From Ectobius pallidus (taxonomy: Eukaryota > Arthropoda > Insecta > Blattodea > Ectobiidae), in the NCBI GenBank assembly GCA_964059195.1, contig CAXKWD010000002.1, positions 150,429,042 through 150,493,041 on the forward strand: a DNA stretch of 64,000 bases, given 5' to 3'. The notes below the pieces were generated by a model. It ran no database searches and was not told the DNA's origin. It saw nothing but the letters and a program-made list of their open reading frames with translations. The first letter of the stretch is position 1. The number at the start of each line of letters is the position of its first letter. The translations under genes and the position numbers were made by a program. Shown one piece after another: positions 46,480 to 58,280 of this stretch.

Positions 46480-49400
46480 CATTTTGGAATCACTGCTTGT
46501 GGAATATATCTGAATTTCTATACAACGTATTACAAGCAATGGCCAATCTGAAACAAGGAACTGTGTAAGGCTGTTGTACAACAAAAATTGTTCGATTTCT
46601 TGTTCCTCTTGTATGAGGGACAGAAAGCCCTATGTTATCTAGAACTGATTTGCAGTGTATTTCCCCACGAAAGACTTTAGCTATGAAATTAGCATCTGCT
46701 GAAATACGCCTATTATGTAATGTTTCCTGATTTAATAACTCAAGTATTTCATAGTAGTCCAGATTTCTGCTAAACTTACTACGTATAAGGGAAACAAATT
46801 TTCTTTGTATTCGTTCCAGCTTATTACTGTCAGAGAAAGTAATACTATTATATGCAACACTGCAATATTCGGCAAGTTTATAGTTTCCGACTCACCCTGC
46901 TCCCCTTTCCATCGGCCCGGTCGCCTTCCCCGCCAGCCTGCCTGCATGCTCGCTTCCCCTCACCGCCTACCGCGCATCTTCCCGCGCGCATAAGCCCGCA
47001 GCTTGCTCTAATCATTGCAATTACCATTATAAAAAACAAAATAAAATTTCACGAATTATAGAAAATGTCGAACAATTAAAAAAATACCCTTGTACCAAAC
47101 ATCATATTTCACGATCTTTAAACACCGATTTGATAATATAAAAAATCGAAATTTACATAATATTTCCCAATTTTTAAAAACGCCGTGTTATGATATAAAA
47201 CATGGCTTAATTGATGCAGAAAAATTCCCTTGCACCAACAGTACTCTTTTCGTAACAAACAAAACATTTCAAAATTTGAAAAAGCGATTCTTGCGTTAAC
47301 ACTCGTGAATGCATGAAGTCACCTTTAGTACCTTAAATATATGAAATCTTTCTTCACTGCTCAACTGTCATTCGTGGCGTAGTGGGTTGAGACTCCTAGC
47401 TATAACGCTAGGGGTTCCGATAGATAAGTAGGGTGAAGAGGAGATGAGAGGAAGAGAGGAAAGAGACGGGAAAGAAAGAGAAGAAGAGAATAAAGGAGAA
47501 ATAAATTATTTTTCTCCCCACCCAAAACCCCCTACTTTCCACGTGGGTCCCGTTAGAGTAGTAGTGGTGGGGGACTCAGGTGAGTCGCAATATATATTTT
47601 TCCCCAATATTCTAAGCCACTGCGAATTAAAGATTTATAAAGAGTAATTAGTGACTCTATACTTTTTAAATTATGAAAAATTAAGCGAACTAATCCAAGA
47701 GTTTTTAGAGCCTGTGTGAAAATATGGTCGATTGGACATGGAAGAATAATTTCGAGTCAAGGTAAACACCCAGGTATTTTATATTTTCTGAGCGTGCTAT
47801 TATATTTTGGCCAAAACGATAATTGTATATTATTTGGTTAGTTTTCCTACTAAATATCATACTCTGGGTCTTACTGCTGTTAATTAGCATAAGATTTGAG
47901 CTGCACCATTGTTTTATGCGATCGATATTCCTTTGCAATAGTTTACAGTCAGAGACTGTAGATATTGTATTCCATATACATAAGTCGTCAGCATATGCTA
48001 TTCTATTACATGTAAGTATGTTGGATAAGTCGTTAATGAAGACTAAGAACAAGAAGGGACCCAATACTGACCCCTGGGGTACACCTTGTGGTATGTGAAA
48101 GGGCTCAGAAAGATAGTTAGATATTCTAACCCGAGCAGATCTGTTTCTTAGATAACTAGAGAACCAATTAACATACCTGTTATGTAGACCTAAATTACTC
48201 AACTTTTTAACAAGAAGATCGTGATTAACTACATCAAATGCTCTGCTCAGGTAAAAAAATATGGCATCTGATTGCGATTGAGAGCAATTTCCTTTAAATA
48301 TGTCATTGAGAAGAGTGACAATATTGGTTGCAGTAGACATGTTCTTGGTAAAACCATGCTGAAAATCATTTAGTTTATTTTTACTGAAAGAAAGAAATAT
48401 GTTTATGAATGATGGTTTCACAGATTTTTGAAAATGTATTTAGTATGGCTATGGGCCTAAAGTTCGCCACTTCTTTGCTTTTGCCTTTCTTATGTACCGG
48501 CCTGGAAAATTTTCTGTTTCTAGTGAAAGGTTATACACATATGTAAGAACGGGTGTCAGTATTGGGGCACACCCCTTGACAATAAAGCTTGGTATCTGGT
48601 CGAGTCCCGAACTCTTAGATGGTTTCAAATGTTGAATAGCTACCAAGACATCAGAATTTATGATAGTTGGAACATGTAGGCATTCAGATATGACAGTTTG
48701 AGCATAGGGCCCCGGTACTGCATTAGTGGGCTTGTTTATAAACTCAAAATGCTCTGCGAAAATATTCACTAGCTTTGTTGGTTCTGAGACAATGGAATTG
48801 TTCATTTTAACATGCAGCATGGGATCATTTTTATTTCGTAGCTTCGAAACATAGCTCCAGAATTTAGTAGGGTTTGACTTTAAATCTTGATCGATTGATT
48901 TGTACCATTGTTGTCTATCAATTTTAATAGTTACTTTTACTAATCTTCGATAATCTGAAAAACATTGATAATAAAAATCAGTCGAGTGTTTTTTAAAAAG
49001 TCGATAATAGTGTTTCTTTTTCCTTATATATAATTTGAGCTCCCTTGAAAACCAAGCCGGATATTTTGATTTAACAACAAAGGTTTTAGGGATTGACTTA
49101 TTAATTGCTTCATTAACTAAGTATGTAAGATTTTCAACAGCAGTGTCAGGTGATTTTTGATTATACACTGTGGACCAGTCAGATGAAGATAATGTGTTGT
49201 ATAATTTATAATAGTCACCTTTGTGATAGCATAAACTTTCTGTTGGGAACTGAGTACCTTCGCTCACTTGGCTTATTAGGTTTATAGCAATAGGGGGATG
49301 AAAATTATCTATATTCACCAGTGCATAATCTGATATTGATACAGTGATCTCATCCAGACTAGTAAAAACTAGGTCTAATAAATTATTACTAGGGACAGTG

Positions 49401-49990
49401 TCATTGATTTGAAACAAATTTAGAAAAGAGCATGTTTGGTGTACTATTTCACCTTTAATTTTATGATAATGATATAAATTAGGTGCAGCACCTGCCAGCC
49501 AATTGAAGCCAGGGATATTAAAATCACCGAGTAAAATGACCTGAAAATTATTACAATCTAGATTATTTTCAAGAAAGTTAAAGTATTGCTGAAATACAGC
49601 GATACTCGTATTGGGCGCAAAATAATGGCATCCAATAAGAATAGGCTGAGCATTTTTGAGAGTTAACTCAATCCACACACATTCATCTGTCTGTTCAAAT
49701 TCAGGTCTACTTTTATGCCTGACACTGTTACTGATGGCAATTAAGGACCCTCCTCCGCAAGTTTGGCTAACTAGTGAATATTTTCTGTCAGATCTGTACA
49801 CCTGATATGTTTCAGGAAAATAATTGTGATCATAATGATCATCATTTAACCATGTTTCAGTAAGACATGATGTTGGGTTCATTTGTGTTTATATTGTCGA
49901 AAAGGTCCGTGGATTTAGTTCTTAAACCACGAACATTTTGGTAATAAATTTCAGTGCCTAAATTACTATTACTAAACATAGACTGATCCA
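46480..49990 (-). pseudogene. LINE-E ORF2: endonuclease and reverse transcriptase, frameshifted
   Basis: The start near 49990 reads MANSCDYMDQ, followed by EIYYQNVRGLRTKSTDLF. After a frameshift near 49885 the frame 49882-48449 holds TETWLNDDHYD, GGGSLIAIS, LLGDFNIPGFNW, NLLDLVFTS and the start of the RT (SSGLDQIPSFI). A second frameshift near 48480 leads to 48421-47705 with NDFQHGFTKNMSTAT, DVVNHDLLVKKL, IPQGVPQGSVLGPFLFLVFIND and the catalytic AYADDLC near 47985. The C-terminal part (LYKSLIRS; then EYCSVAYNS, LERIQRKFVSLIR) is split by the 734-bp insertion. Catalytic motifs survive but the frame does not. Confidence 0.83.
46871..47604. mobile_element. 734-bp insertion with 8-bp duplication and a tRNA-like segment
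   Basis: An exact 8-bp duplication CAATATTC (46863-46870 and 47605-47612) brackets the insertion, and removal rejoins the LINE-E coding region. The ends are loosely inverted, both carrying GACTCACC (left directly, right as GGTGAGTC). The interior has a GC-rich block near 46900-47000. A tRNA-like stretch at about 47374-47425 carries TGGCGTAGTGG and GGTTCCGAT, compatible with A and B boxes. It could be a hAT-like non-autonomous element or a composite with a SINE. Confidence 0.6.
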
Positions 49991-50018
49991 TATAATCACA
50001 ACTATTTGCCATTTAGGG

Positions 50019-51336
50019 TTAAGGAGAGCCCCCTCCAAGGCTGCTTTTAGAAGATGTTCTGGCTAGCAGCGTATCCATAATCTTCCTAGGGGAAGATCTA
50101 TTAGGTTTTTCGGGAGTTTTACCCTGGGATTTCGTTGTAGGACTACCTACCAAACTGGCGGACGCGCTTTGTTCAAAAGTTTCTGAATAAGTCTGGTCCT
50201 CCTGTAGGCGGCCACGGAATGGAAAAAATAGCACCCCGCTTGGCCAGATATCTATATTATTAATAAGAGGGAAATCCTCCTCACAAACAGAAATGTGAAA
50301 GCTGGCATAAGAATTAAATTTGGTTTTCAGCCTTGTGACTGTAAATGATTTAAGCTTTATCTGGGTACTTCAAGATTCAGCTATATCTTCTGGCTTTACA
50401 GTGTTACCATATCGCGACACGAATAAAGCTTTACGTTTAGCCGGTTTGGCAACTACTGGTAGTGAGGAAGAATTCCTATCTCCTATTAGCGGGGCCTTCT
50501 TAACCCTTTGTTTTTTTGGTGACAACTGTGAAGCCGTCGTTGGTATGAACTCTATTAGATTCCGGGGCACTAAGTGTAGTGGGCACTGGGAGATTAAGAT
50601 TAGTGGCACTAGGCGCACTGGCACTCGTAGTGGCCCGACTGGGCACTGGTAGATTAACACTGCCGCTTGAGGAGGCTGGAACTCTGTTGACACCACTTGA
50701 ACCAGCACTGGTACTGGTAGCACTTCCTCTGTTGGTAGAGGTGGTCTCTCTATTAATGGCAGCCACCACTTCAGAATACTTGGTAGGTTGGATAATATTT
50801 GCGACTTTCTTACTGTGCTGCTGGAGAATGTTAGTACCACTTGTACCAGCTCCTTGTTGAACTCGTGATGAAGAGACGTTTAGGAGATCTCGGAGGCCAT
50901 TGATCTCCTTTCGTAGACTTTTATTTTCCTCTCTTAGGTCGGAGACCTCGGAGAGAATATTTGTCAGCAGTTCAGTCATTGCTGACACTGCTGCTGCTGA
51001 TGATTTATTGGACTCAAGAATGGTTTCTAGTTTGCCGTCCAAGGTCATAGAAATATTACACCTCCCTGGCTGAATATGATTTGTAGATCTGCTCTCATCA
51101 GGAACTGAATTAGATCTAGATCTAACAGGAGTTTCATCATTCCTGAGGGCTTTCATTAGTTGCGTGCACTTACCACAAACGTAGGTGCTCTCGCCATCCT
51201 TATAGTAGTATAAATCTGTCATGTTTAAGCATGGTAAATGAAAACGGGCTTTACAGCTCCCACTGCAGTATAGGTGTTTCTGCCTTCCCTGGAACCCCTT
51301 GTTGCACGTAGGGCACAAGTCGGCACTAGGAGCCAT
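50019..51336 (-). pseudogene. LINE-E ORF1 with zinc finger and coiled coil
   Basis: The ATG at 51336 opens MAPSADLCPTCNKGFQGRQKHLYCSGSCKARFHLPCLNM...YVCGKC, a Cys/His cluster of PHD type (residues about 8-60). LLTNILSEVSDLREENKSLRKEINGLRDLL (about 125-160) is a coiled coil. A low-complexity S/T/P/V region follows. The frame stops at 50500, but its continuation is found in other frames (FVSRYGNT near 50415; FNSYASFHISVCEEDFPLINNIDIWPSGVLF near 50215-50310), so at least two frameshifts have accumulated. The last motif is typical of the ORF1 C-terminus in related insect LINEs. Confidence 0.78.
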
Positions 51337-51420
51337 TGGAGATCCAAGCAGTGCTAATCAAATATAACTAGGTCACCACTTTAGCAGAGAGAACACACAA
51401 ACACGTCCACTCACGGTGAA

Positions 51421-51952
51421 GTCTCATACATATAATAATAATAATAATTATAATAATAATAAACAATCTTTTCAAGATGCACATGTACTGTCTCACTCTG
51501 TAGGTGTACTCAAAGGCAGACAAAATTATTATAGGGAATCCAGGCATTATGACTTACTGAATAGTTAAAGTGTTGCGTAGCTGAACTCACATGATAAAAT
51601 TTGCGATTAAAGTACAGAATTGTATCTAACATCCTTCCTAGGTTCTACTATTAATAAATGGTAGGCTACCTGTTGATAGAAGTAAACTCAGATATTACAT
51701 AGCAGTATCCTTTTTACTACAAAGTCTTTATTGATAAATGTATATTTTGGCAATTTTGCCTCAGTGTTCAAATCCAGTATTTTTTAGTACCAATAACTCA
51801 TTTCTAGATAATCAAGAAATTATGTAATTTTTTATTATTATAATGTAATTCAAAAGGAGATGTACCTAGGTAGGTTTGTAATGGCTATAAGCTTATTGTA
51901 ATCTTTCATTTTAAAAAGCTGACAGTTCTGTTATTTTTTTTCCTTTTTCTAG
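51421..51952. other. AT-rich, probable intron; (ATA)n microsatellite
   Basis: (AAT/ATA)n runs lie at 51430-51465. The end is a pyrimidine-rich tract (TTTTTTTTCCTTTTTCTAG) immediately before the candidate exon, as expected of a 3' splice site. Confidence 0.5.
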
Positions 51953-52180
51953 ATGTCTCCAGACATTATTAAATTTGAAAAGTCCTTTGAACAAAGGCTT
52001 GATGAATATCAAGATATTTTGGGATTGAGAGGTGCCTTGCCAGCTTCTGAAGTAAAAAATGAATGGATCTACTATATTGAGAATGTGATTGAAGCTGGAG
52101 GATGGCAGGCAGTTTGGAAAATTTCCCGTCAGAAATGTGATGAGTTTAACATTGAATTCCCGACAGTTGTACTCGTAATG
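51953..52180 (+). CDS. Candidate internal exon of a host protein-coding gene
   Basis: A 228-bp (76-codon) open segment reads MSPDIIKFEKSFEQRLDEYQDILGL through EWIYYIENVIEAGGWQAVWKI to FPTVVLVM. It is preceded directly by a polypyrimidine tract and AG (ends 51952) and followed directly by GTAAGTATGT, a strong 5' splice site. Both edges are phase 0. The residue composition is that of a folded, hydrophilic protein and matches no transposon domain I know. I do not recognise the gene. The first ATG may be an ordinary codon after the splice site rather than the start. The rest of the gene is not evident in the window. Confidence 0.6.
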
Positions 52181-53325
52181 GTAAGTATGTGGGTCTCAAA
52201 CCAACAGATTACAAAGTTTTGTATCAAGACCTTGATATTTATTATACTGTCATCACATCTACTTGACTTCAGTTTTCATGCAAGGTTAGAAAAGAGGATT
52301 AACATGTAAAATTGCTATGCTCAATACATTTCCTTTAATCACTTTTTATTTAAATCAGTGACTTTAGAAAGAATATCTGTTGTTCCCATCAGTCACAGTT
52401 GAAAATGGCTAAACTTCATTTCATTTCTACCTACTAAGGTCATGATCAAAGATATTATATGTGGCATATTCAGACAATTAGATTAGATAATCTTATTACC
52501 AGCGGCATGTATTGTAAATAACTGAGGATCAGTATGAACAATTAGCAGTATGGAAAGTTTTCGAACTTCACAGAAGTCTCATGTTCAGAGTGGTCATCAC
52601 TGGCAGTAGACAGTGGTGTGATCTTGAAATCCGTATCCTTATTAGATTCTGCTAATCTAGTGCCAAATTAAATTAGCTTATTCACAACAAATCATTTATT
52701 ATGAATACCATACTTTTATGCAGCAAGTAAAATAGGCACCCTTAAATTTTGAGAGTTGTATTCTTTCACTCTCATGAAGGGAGAAAAAGTTACTGTGGCT
52801 ACATTCTTTATGTGGGCAGCAGTAGACCTATTCAAGATGTGTAGTATGAAGTAATGTCTCTCGGGTTATTATTGTTAAATGCATGCACACACACACACAC
52901 AAAACTTGGGTTTAGTTTTGTTCATTACACACTATACATAGGCTACCCATACATACACTTACACTACATATACCAAGTTGCATCAGAGCGATGCTTATCA
53001 TAAATGACTTTCGTTGGCTGACACAGATCTGGCATCTCATTGATTTCCTGTTATTGGCCGTTTTTGTTTTTGTGCCGTATTTCAAAGCACGTTTCCTGTG
53101 CTATTAACCTGCGATTATGGCAGTTAGGTTAGGAATAGTGATGTTTGTGTTGATTGCCATGAAGTTTATAGCCCTACTTCTAGTCACATGAACCATTCTG
53201 AACTCACTGCCAGTCGTAATTTTTTACTTCCGAAAGCCATTTTCTGTTCACAGACTGCCATTTGTAGGTTTAACAAACTTTTAGTGACATATTCATTCTC
53301 ATTATCAAGCCAAGGAAATCTAGTA
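52181..53325 (+). other. Probable intron sequence; (CA)n microsatellite
   Basis: This follows the donor site of the candidate exon. There are no repeat ends or coding signals apart from ACACACACACACAC at about 52885-52900. Confidence 0.4.
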
Positions 53326-53596
53326 CGAGGGTTGCTCAGAAAGTAATGCCTCCTATTTTTTTCATGGAAACTACAGGAGATACATAAATCACAACAGCAC
53401 AGCTAAATATTTCAGCACGGCATGCAGGCTCTGGTTCATCGTTGGCAAAAGTGCATATTGAATGGTGGTGACAATGTGGAAAAATGATAGTCTGTAGCTG
53501 AAATATTGCTCTATTTAGATGTGCTGTTGTGATTTATGTATCTCCTTTAGCTTCCATGTAAGAAAATAGAAGGCTTTACTTTCGGAAAGACCCTCG
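53326..53596. mobile_element. Mariner-type MITE
   Basis: The ends CGAGGGTTGCTCAGAAAGTA and (complement of the right end) CGAGGGTCTTTCCGAAAGTA are inverted repeats flanked by TA (53324-53325 and 53597-53598). Inside there is a second inverted pair (GGAGATACATAAATCACAAC and its complement near 53520-53545). 271 bp, no coding sequence. Confidence 0.88.
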
Positions 53597-53811
53597 TAAT
53601 ATCTCTTGAGGATAAACAGTATTCAGATCCATATGATACATCAAATAAATTTAATACATATTTTGTGCAAGCAGCAAAAGAACTATTACACTCAAAACCA
53701 GATGGAAACACTTCACTAAATCGTAATATTTACCTATCACTCTTTCTGCATCCAGTAAATAATGTTGAAATACTCAAGATAATACATAATCTTAGTAACA
53801 AATTCTCCTGC

Positions 53812-53979
53812 GGCAGTGATGGGATCCCTGATATCATAATCAAACAGTATGCAAACAATATCTTAGAACCCTTAATTGATGTCTGCACCTCCTGTGGCAG
53901 TGATGGGATCCCTGATGTCATAATCAAACAGTGTGCAAACAATAACTTAGAACCCTTAATAAAATTGATGTCTGCAACT
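53812..53979. repeat. 84-bp in-frame tandem duplication in LINE-D
   Basis: GGCAGTGATGGGATCCCTGA occurs at 53812 and 53896. The 84-base offset equals 28 codons, so CGSDGIPDIIIKQYANNILEP is repeated in frame with a few substitutions. Confidence 0.85.
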
Positions 53980-54461
53980 CTTCATTAGCATCAGGCCATT
54001 TTCCAAGCTGTCTAAAACAAGCTAAAATTATCCCACTCCACAATAAAGGAGAAACATGAAATATTAAAAAATACAGACCAGTATCCTTAAAAAAATAATG
54101 ACAAATAGACTTATCCTTTCCTAGAGAAACATAACACACTTACAAACTCTCAATATGGCTTCTGTAAAGGCTGATCTATAAATAATGCCATATTCTCACT
54201 AATAGAAAGCATCTTCCAAGGCAAAGACAACCATGAACAAGTATTAGGACTCTTTGTAGACCTCACTGAGGCATTTGATGTAGTCGACATAGACATTCTG
54301 TTAATAAAACTAGAATCTTATGGAATTCGAGCCATTGCTAAGAATTGGTTCTGTTCTTATCTGTGCAACAGGACACAATTTATAGAAATAAACAAAACAG
54401 TTCTGACCAAATTACAGCTACCCATGGAGTCCCACAGGGATCAATCCTCGGCCCCATATTA

Positions 54462-54498
<37 letters not shown>

Positions 54499-54501
<3 letters not shown>

Positions 54502-55815
54502 GGTCTGTTCTAAAAGTAGTAGGACTGGAATTTTCCTGCGCGAACGGGCGGACGAGAAGCGATCTGCGCATGCACGATCTATAGAGGGGGATATTGGGAA
54601 CTGTGGGAAAAATCGTCAGTCGGCTCACAGCCGTTGAAGAGAGCAGGTCACTGGTACTGTGAACCCCTGTCCAAACGCCTCGTCACGGAGAATCATGCAG
54701 CGTTTACTGGAACAGCGATATGCGATCAAATTTTGCGTAAAGCTTGGTAAAACTGGCAAAGAGACTCAAGACATGATTAAGGAGGCCTACGGGGATGTTG
54801 CCATGGCTAGATCGGGTGTTTTTGAGTGGCACAAGTTGTTCCGAGAAGGTAGGGAAAGAGTGGAAGACGACGACCGCACCGGACGCCCATCTACCAACAA
54901 GACCGACGAAAATGTGTCGCGAATTAAAATGTTACTGAACAGTAATCGTAGGATGAGTATCAGAATGATTGCTGATGAATTGAGCATTCCTCAAACCCAG
55001 GTTTTTGAGATTGTGACGGAAAACTTAGGCATGAGGAAAGTGTGCTCGAAGTTGGTGCCGCGAGTGTTGTCAGAGGAGCAAAAGGCAAACCGGAAAGCGA
55101 TCTGCCAGGATCTCCTTCATCATGTGAATTAGGACCCAGAATTTCTGGACAATGTAGTGACTGGTGATGAGACATGGATCTTTGAATACGACCCGGAGAC
55201 CAAGCGCCAGAGCTCAGAATGGCACACCCCTTCTTCCCCACGTCCCAAGAAAGCACGGATGAGCAAATCCAAGCAAAAGTCCATGCTCATTTGCTTTTTT
55301 GATCGACCTGGTGTCATCCACAAAGAGTTCGTACCACCCGGACAAACAGTTAATGCAGTTTTTTACGTGGAAGTCCTCACAAGACTGCGAAAACGCATTG
55401 TTCGTGTCCGCCCAGCCATCGCCACCAACTGGCGTCTGCACCATGACAACGCGCCAAGCCATACAGCTTTCGGAATAGTGGAGTATCTTGCCCGGCACAA
55501 TGTCGCAACGTTACCTCATGCCCCCTACAGCCCCGACTTGGCCCCGCCAGACTTTTTTCTATTCCCCAGAATAAAATCGACTCTCAAGGGGAAACATCAT
55601 GGCTCAGTAGAGATGATTCAATAGGCCGTGACGAGGGAGCTAAACAGCCTTCCGGTCCAGGCATTCCAGGAGGCATACAAACATTGGAAAACTCGTTGGT
55701 AGCAGTGTGTAGATGCGGAAGGATGCTACTTCGAAAAATTCTAATCATTTGTACTATTATCATAAATAAAATATTTTTTAAAAAATAAGTCCTACTACTT
55801 TCAGAACAGACCCTG
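54499..55815 (+). mobile_element. Full-length mariner transposon
   Basis: Inverted repeats CAGGGTCTGTTCTAAAAGTA at the left and the complement of TACTTTCAGAACAGACCCTG at the right differ at one position (28 bp in all). TA flanks both ends (54497-54498 and 55816-55817). 1317 bp, the normal mariner length. It inserted in the LINE-D RT at a (TA)n run, between the QGS and FADD motifs. Confidence 0.95.
54695..55744 (+). pseudogene. Mariner DD34D transposase with three in-frame stops
   Basis: From the ATG at 54695 (MQRLLEQRYAIKFCVKLGKT) one register runs to the terminal stop at 55742-55744, interrupted by stops at 55130-55132, 55622-55624 and one near 55700. The N-terminal paired helix-turn-helix region ends around DDRTGRPSTNKTDEN. 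The catalytic triad is complete: TGDETW, LHHDNAPSH and the Asp in APPDFFLF, with 34 residues between the second and third Asp. YSPDLAP is present. There are no frameshifts, so it is a recently inactivated cut-and-paste transposase. Confidence 0.92.
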
Positions 55816-55906
55816 TATTTACGACCTCCTATTACAGGTTCCACAACTAAGCACCATTCTTTTTGCAAATGACACCACTCTCCTTTTAAGGGTAACATCA
55901 ACATAT

Positions 55907-56213
55907 CACTGAGTGAGGTGGCTGGACTCACATTCGAGAGGTCCCAGGTTCAAATCTTGTGGCTAGCCAATTTGACATGGGTTTTTTCATGGTTTCCCCA
56001 GTCGTAAAGGCCAATGCCGAATTGGATATTTACATTCCATGAATCATCCTCACATTACATCTTGTATCGTATCCATTTAAATTAATATCAGTTGAAATTT
56101 ATTCCATAAAAATACACCGATAATAAAAGTAATTGACAATCAATAGTTCCATGACCTGCTCTACTGCATAGACACACTTCCCAAACTCCTGATATGGCCT
56201 CGCAGCTAAAAGA
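55907..56213 (+). mobile_element. tRNA-derived SINE
   Basis: A degenerate A-box region (GAGTGAGGTGGCTGG) and B box (GGTTCAAATCT) are followed by the body shared with 33441-33715 (TTTCATGGTTTCCCCAGTCG, TTTATTCCATAAAAATACACC, TCCTGATATGGCC). It ends in an AAAATAAAATT-rich tail near 56213-56340. It lies in LINE-D just after the FADD-like motif. Confidence 0.82.
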
Positions 56214-57154
56214 AGTATTTAAAAAATAAAATTAAAAACTTTTAAAAATAAAATTAAAAAATAAATAATAATAAATAAAAAAATATTTAAAAAAATAATA
56301 AAAAGTGAATTAAAGAATACAAAAGTAAAAAGTAACATTTCTTTCAAAAAATTAATTGCGGATGCCACACGCACATTTCAAAATTGCTTAAATAGTAATA
56401 AGCTTTTCCTCATTATAGATAAGACAATTTTCATTAATTTCAAACGAATTGATCAAATAGGTGAAACATATAAGTTCAGAATTGATAACACTGAAATAAA
56501 AGAGTCCAGCAAAACCACTTATCATGAGTAGCTCACATTTCTCATCTCGAGAAATTATCATGTATATGCTGTGCTATGAGAGTTCTTGCTTACACCTGCA
56601 CTCCAGAAGTATTAAGAATAGCATATTCTGCCTACATCCAATCAATTGCAGTCGAACCTCGATAAATTAAACCTCTATTACTCGAATTTTCAATTTTTCG
56701 AAGTAATTTATTTTTTCCGAACAAAATCCCTATAATTACAATTATAATTGGTCTCTTTAAGTCGAATTTCTACAACTCGAAATTTTTGATATCTCAAAAC
56801 TTAAATTATATCTTTAACAATTAAATAAATTCTATAACTCGAATACTTATTTGTAAGGGCATAATAATGTCATAAAGATTTGTTGCAATATAAGGTAATG
56901 AATTATTACTGAATACAGCACGAAGTCTAGAGCAAACTTCCTAGATCTTGTAATTTTACAACCCCAACTAAGAATGTTGTCAGGTACTGGACAAGAGTAT
57001 GCCATTGAATGGACAACAAGGAAGTTGGTGCATTGACTTTAGCAATTTTTACTGTCCATCAATAACACTCTTCACAGATGCGGTTTCAGATGGGGGTGTT
57101 TCATTGCCTAAAATTGCTATGGTGAAAGAAAGAAAAACCTTGAAGATTCAGTTC

Positions 57155-57879
57155 AGTTGACTCCCTCTAGTCCGGCCTCGGATGGTTCGGCCGCCGGATG
57201 ATCCGGCTGACTTCTTGGAATGAGTCATCTGCGCGCGGAAGGGTTTCTCACGGCAGTAATCGACTAGAATAAACATTCTATTACTGAATGACATTCTTCT
57301 TATGGTGAGGAATGTGATGTAATATAAATGGATTATTGGGCAGCACTCACCACTGTTTATTGATCCTTTTGTGAAGCCGTTGTCAAATGTTACTTAATCT
57401 TGCATGGAGCCTTCGTCTTGAATAAACATGCCTGTTCGGTTTTCATTCTGAAGTGTAAACAAATCGCTTGACGATTGCGTTCATTTCAGACGTGAATTTT
57501 ACTCTTGTGCTGTTAGTATCTTTTACCGTGAGTTTAATTTTTATAGTGCGACTACCTATGTCGAGCAACAGGCTGCTGCATCTGCTATCGATGTAATGTT
57601 CATGAAGAAGTGGCGTGATTATGCTTTCAAAAAAAAAGTTCAACTAAAAAAGCAGAAGAAAATAACAGATTTCTTTTAATTTTGAAATTGTAATTGTAAT
57701 GCTGTATTTTAATTTTTGGGTAAGTACGCTTTAAAAAATTGACAAAACGATCTTAAGAGTTGATTTTTGTTTTAATAGGTTATACTTTACACGTTTAAAA
57801 GACCGCCGGATAGTCCGGCCATTTTTTAATCCGGTCGAGGGTCCGGTCCTGGGGTGGCCGGATTATAGGGAGTCTACTG
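57155..57879 (+). mobile_element. Second pogo/Tigger-type transposon nested in the first
   Basis: The left end CAGTTGACTCCCTCTAGTCC and the complement of the right end CAGTAGACTCCCTATAATCC are inverted repeats. The right flank is TA; the left is TT. Inside, near 57545-57680, YVEQQAAASAIDVMFMKKWRDYAFKKK...KKQKKITDFF is the C-terminal tail of a Tigger-type transposase (the ITDFF ending is characteristic). The catalytic region is deleted. Confidence 0.82.
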
Positions 57880-57965
57880 TAGTAGCTTTGTGTTAAATAG
57901 CGTGTTTAGTTAACACTAACCGTAATGGAAAAAACAAGTGAGCTACAACCACTCCAGAGCCCGAA

Positions 57966-58280
57966 GTGTGGTCCACCTTCCAGGAGCAGCAAACAAACTA
58001 CAAGGCGTTCCTGGCGGTGGATTCCGAAGTTATTGTTGCATCAGATGAAGACATAGTGAATGCAGTAAAGCATCATGAAGATTCTGATGATGGAGAGGGA
58101 GACAAAGATGTAAACGCTACGAATTTTCATTCAAGCATTCCAGGTGTTACAAATTCTAAGAATGTTTATAAATGTACAGCCATACATAAGTGTGTGTTTA
58201 TGTCGTTGAACGTTGTCAAAAACTTTGTGGAAGAAGCTCGAGAAAAAAAGTCAATCAGAAGAAAATTACAGACTTCCTGA
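57966..58280 (+). pseudogene. Outer Tigger transposase C-terminal fragment
   Basis: The frame reads TFQEQQTNYKAFLAVDSEVIVASDEDIVNAVKHHEDSDDGEGDKD followed by NVVKNFVEEAREKKSIRRKLQTS. This acidic, C-terminal style (SDEDIV..., final basic tail) matches the end of Tigger/jerky-type transposases. The CENP-B-type DNA-binding and DDE parts are missing, replaced by the nested element or lost. Confidence 0.6.

Larger units (their letters stand above)
46095..51420 (-). mobile_element. LINE-E, long minus-strand non-LTR retrotransposon with decayed ORFs
   Basis: In minus-strand order: 5'UTR (51420-51337), ORF1 with a PHD-like zinc finger (51336 to about 50019), ORF2 (about 49990 to 46480) and a 3' end made of an (AAT)n/(ATT)n microsatellite at 46095-46118. 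A 734-bp insertion (46871-47604) breaks the ORF2 C-terminal region. It differs in sequence from LINE-A and LINE-B. Motifs such as YYQNVRGLRTK suggest the Jockey/CR1 superfamily; the clade is not resolved. Confidence 0.78.

Noticed and set aside
47374..47425. Possible tRNA gene
   Set aside because: Only box-like motifs are visible; no full cloverleaf could be drawn and it lies inside a mobile insertion.
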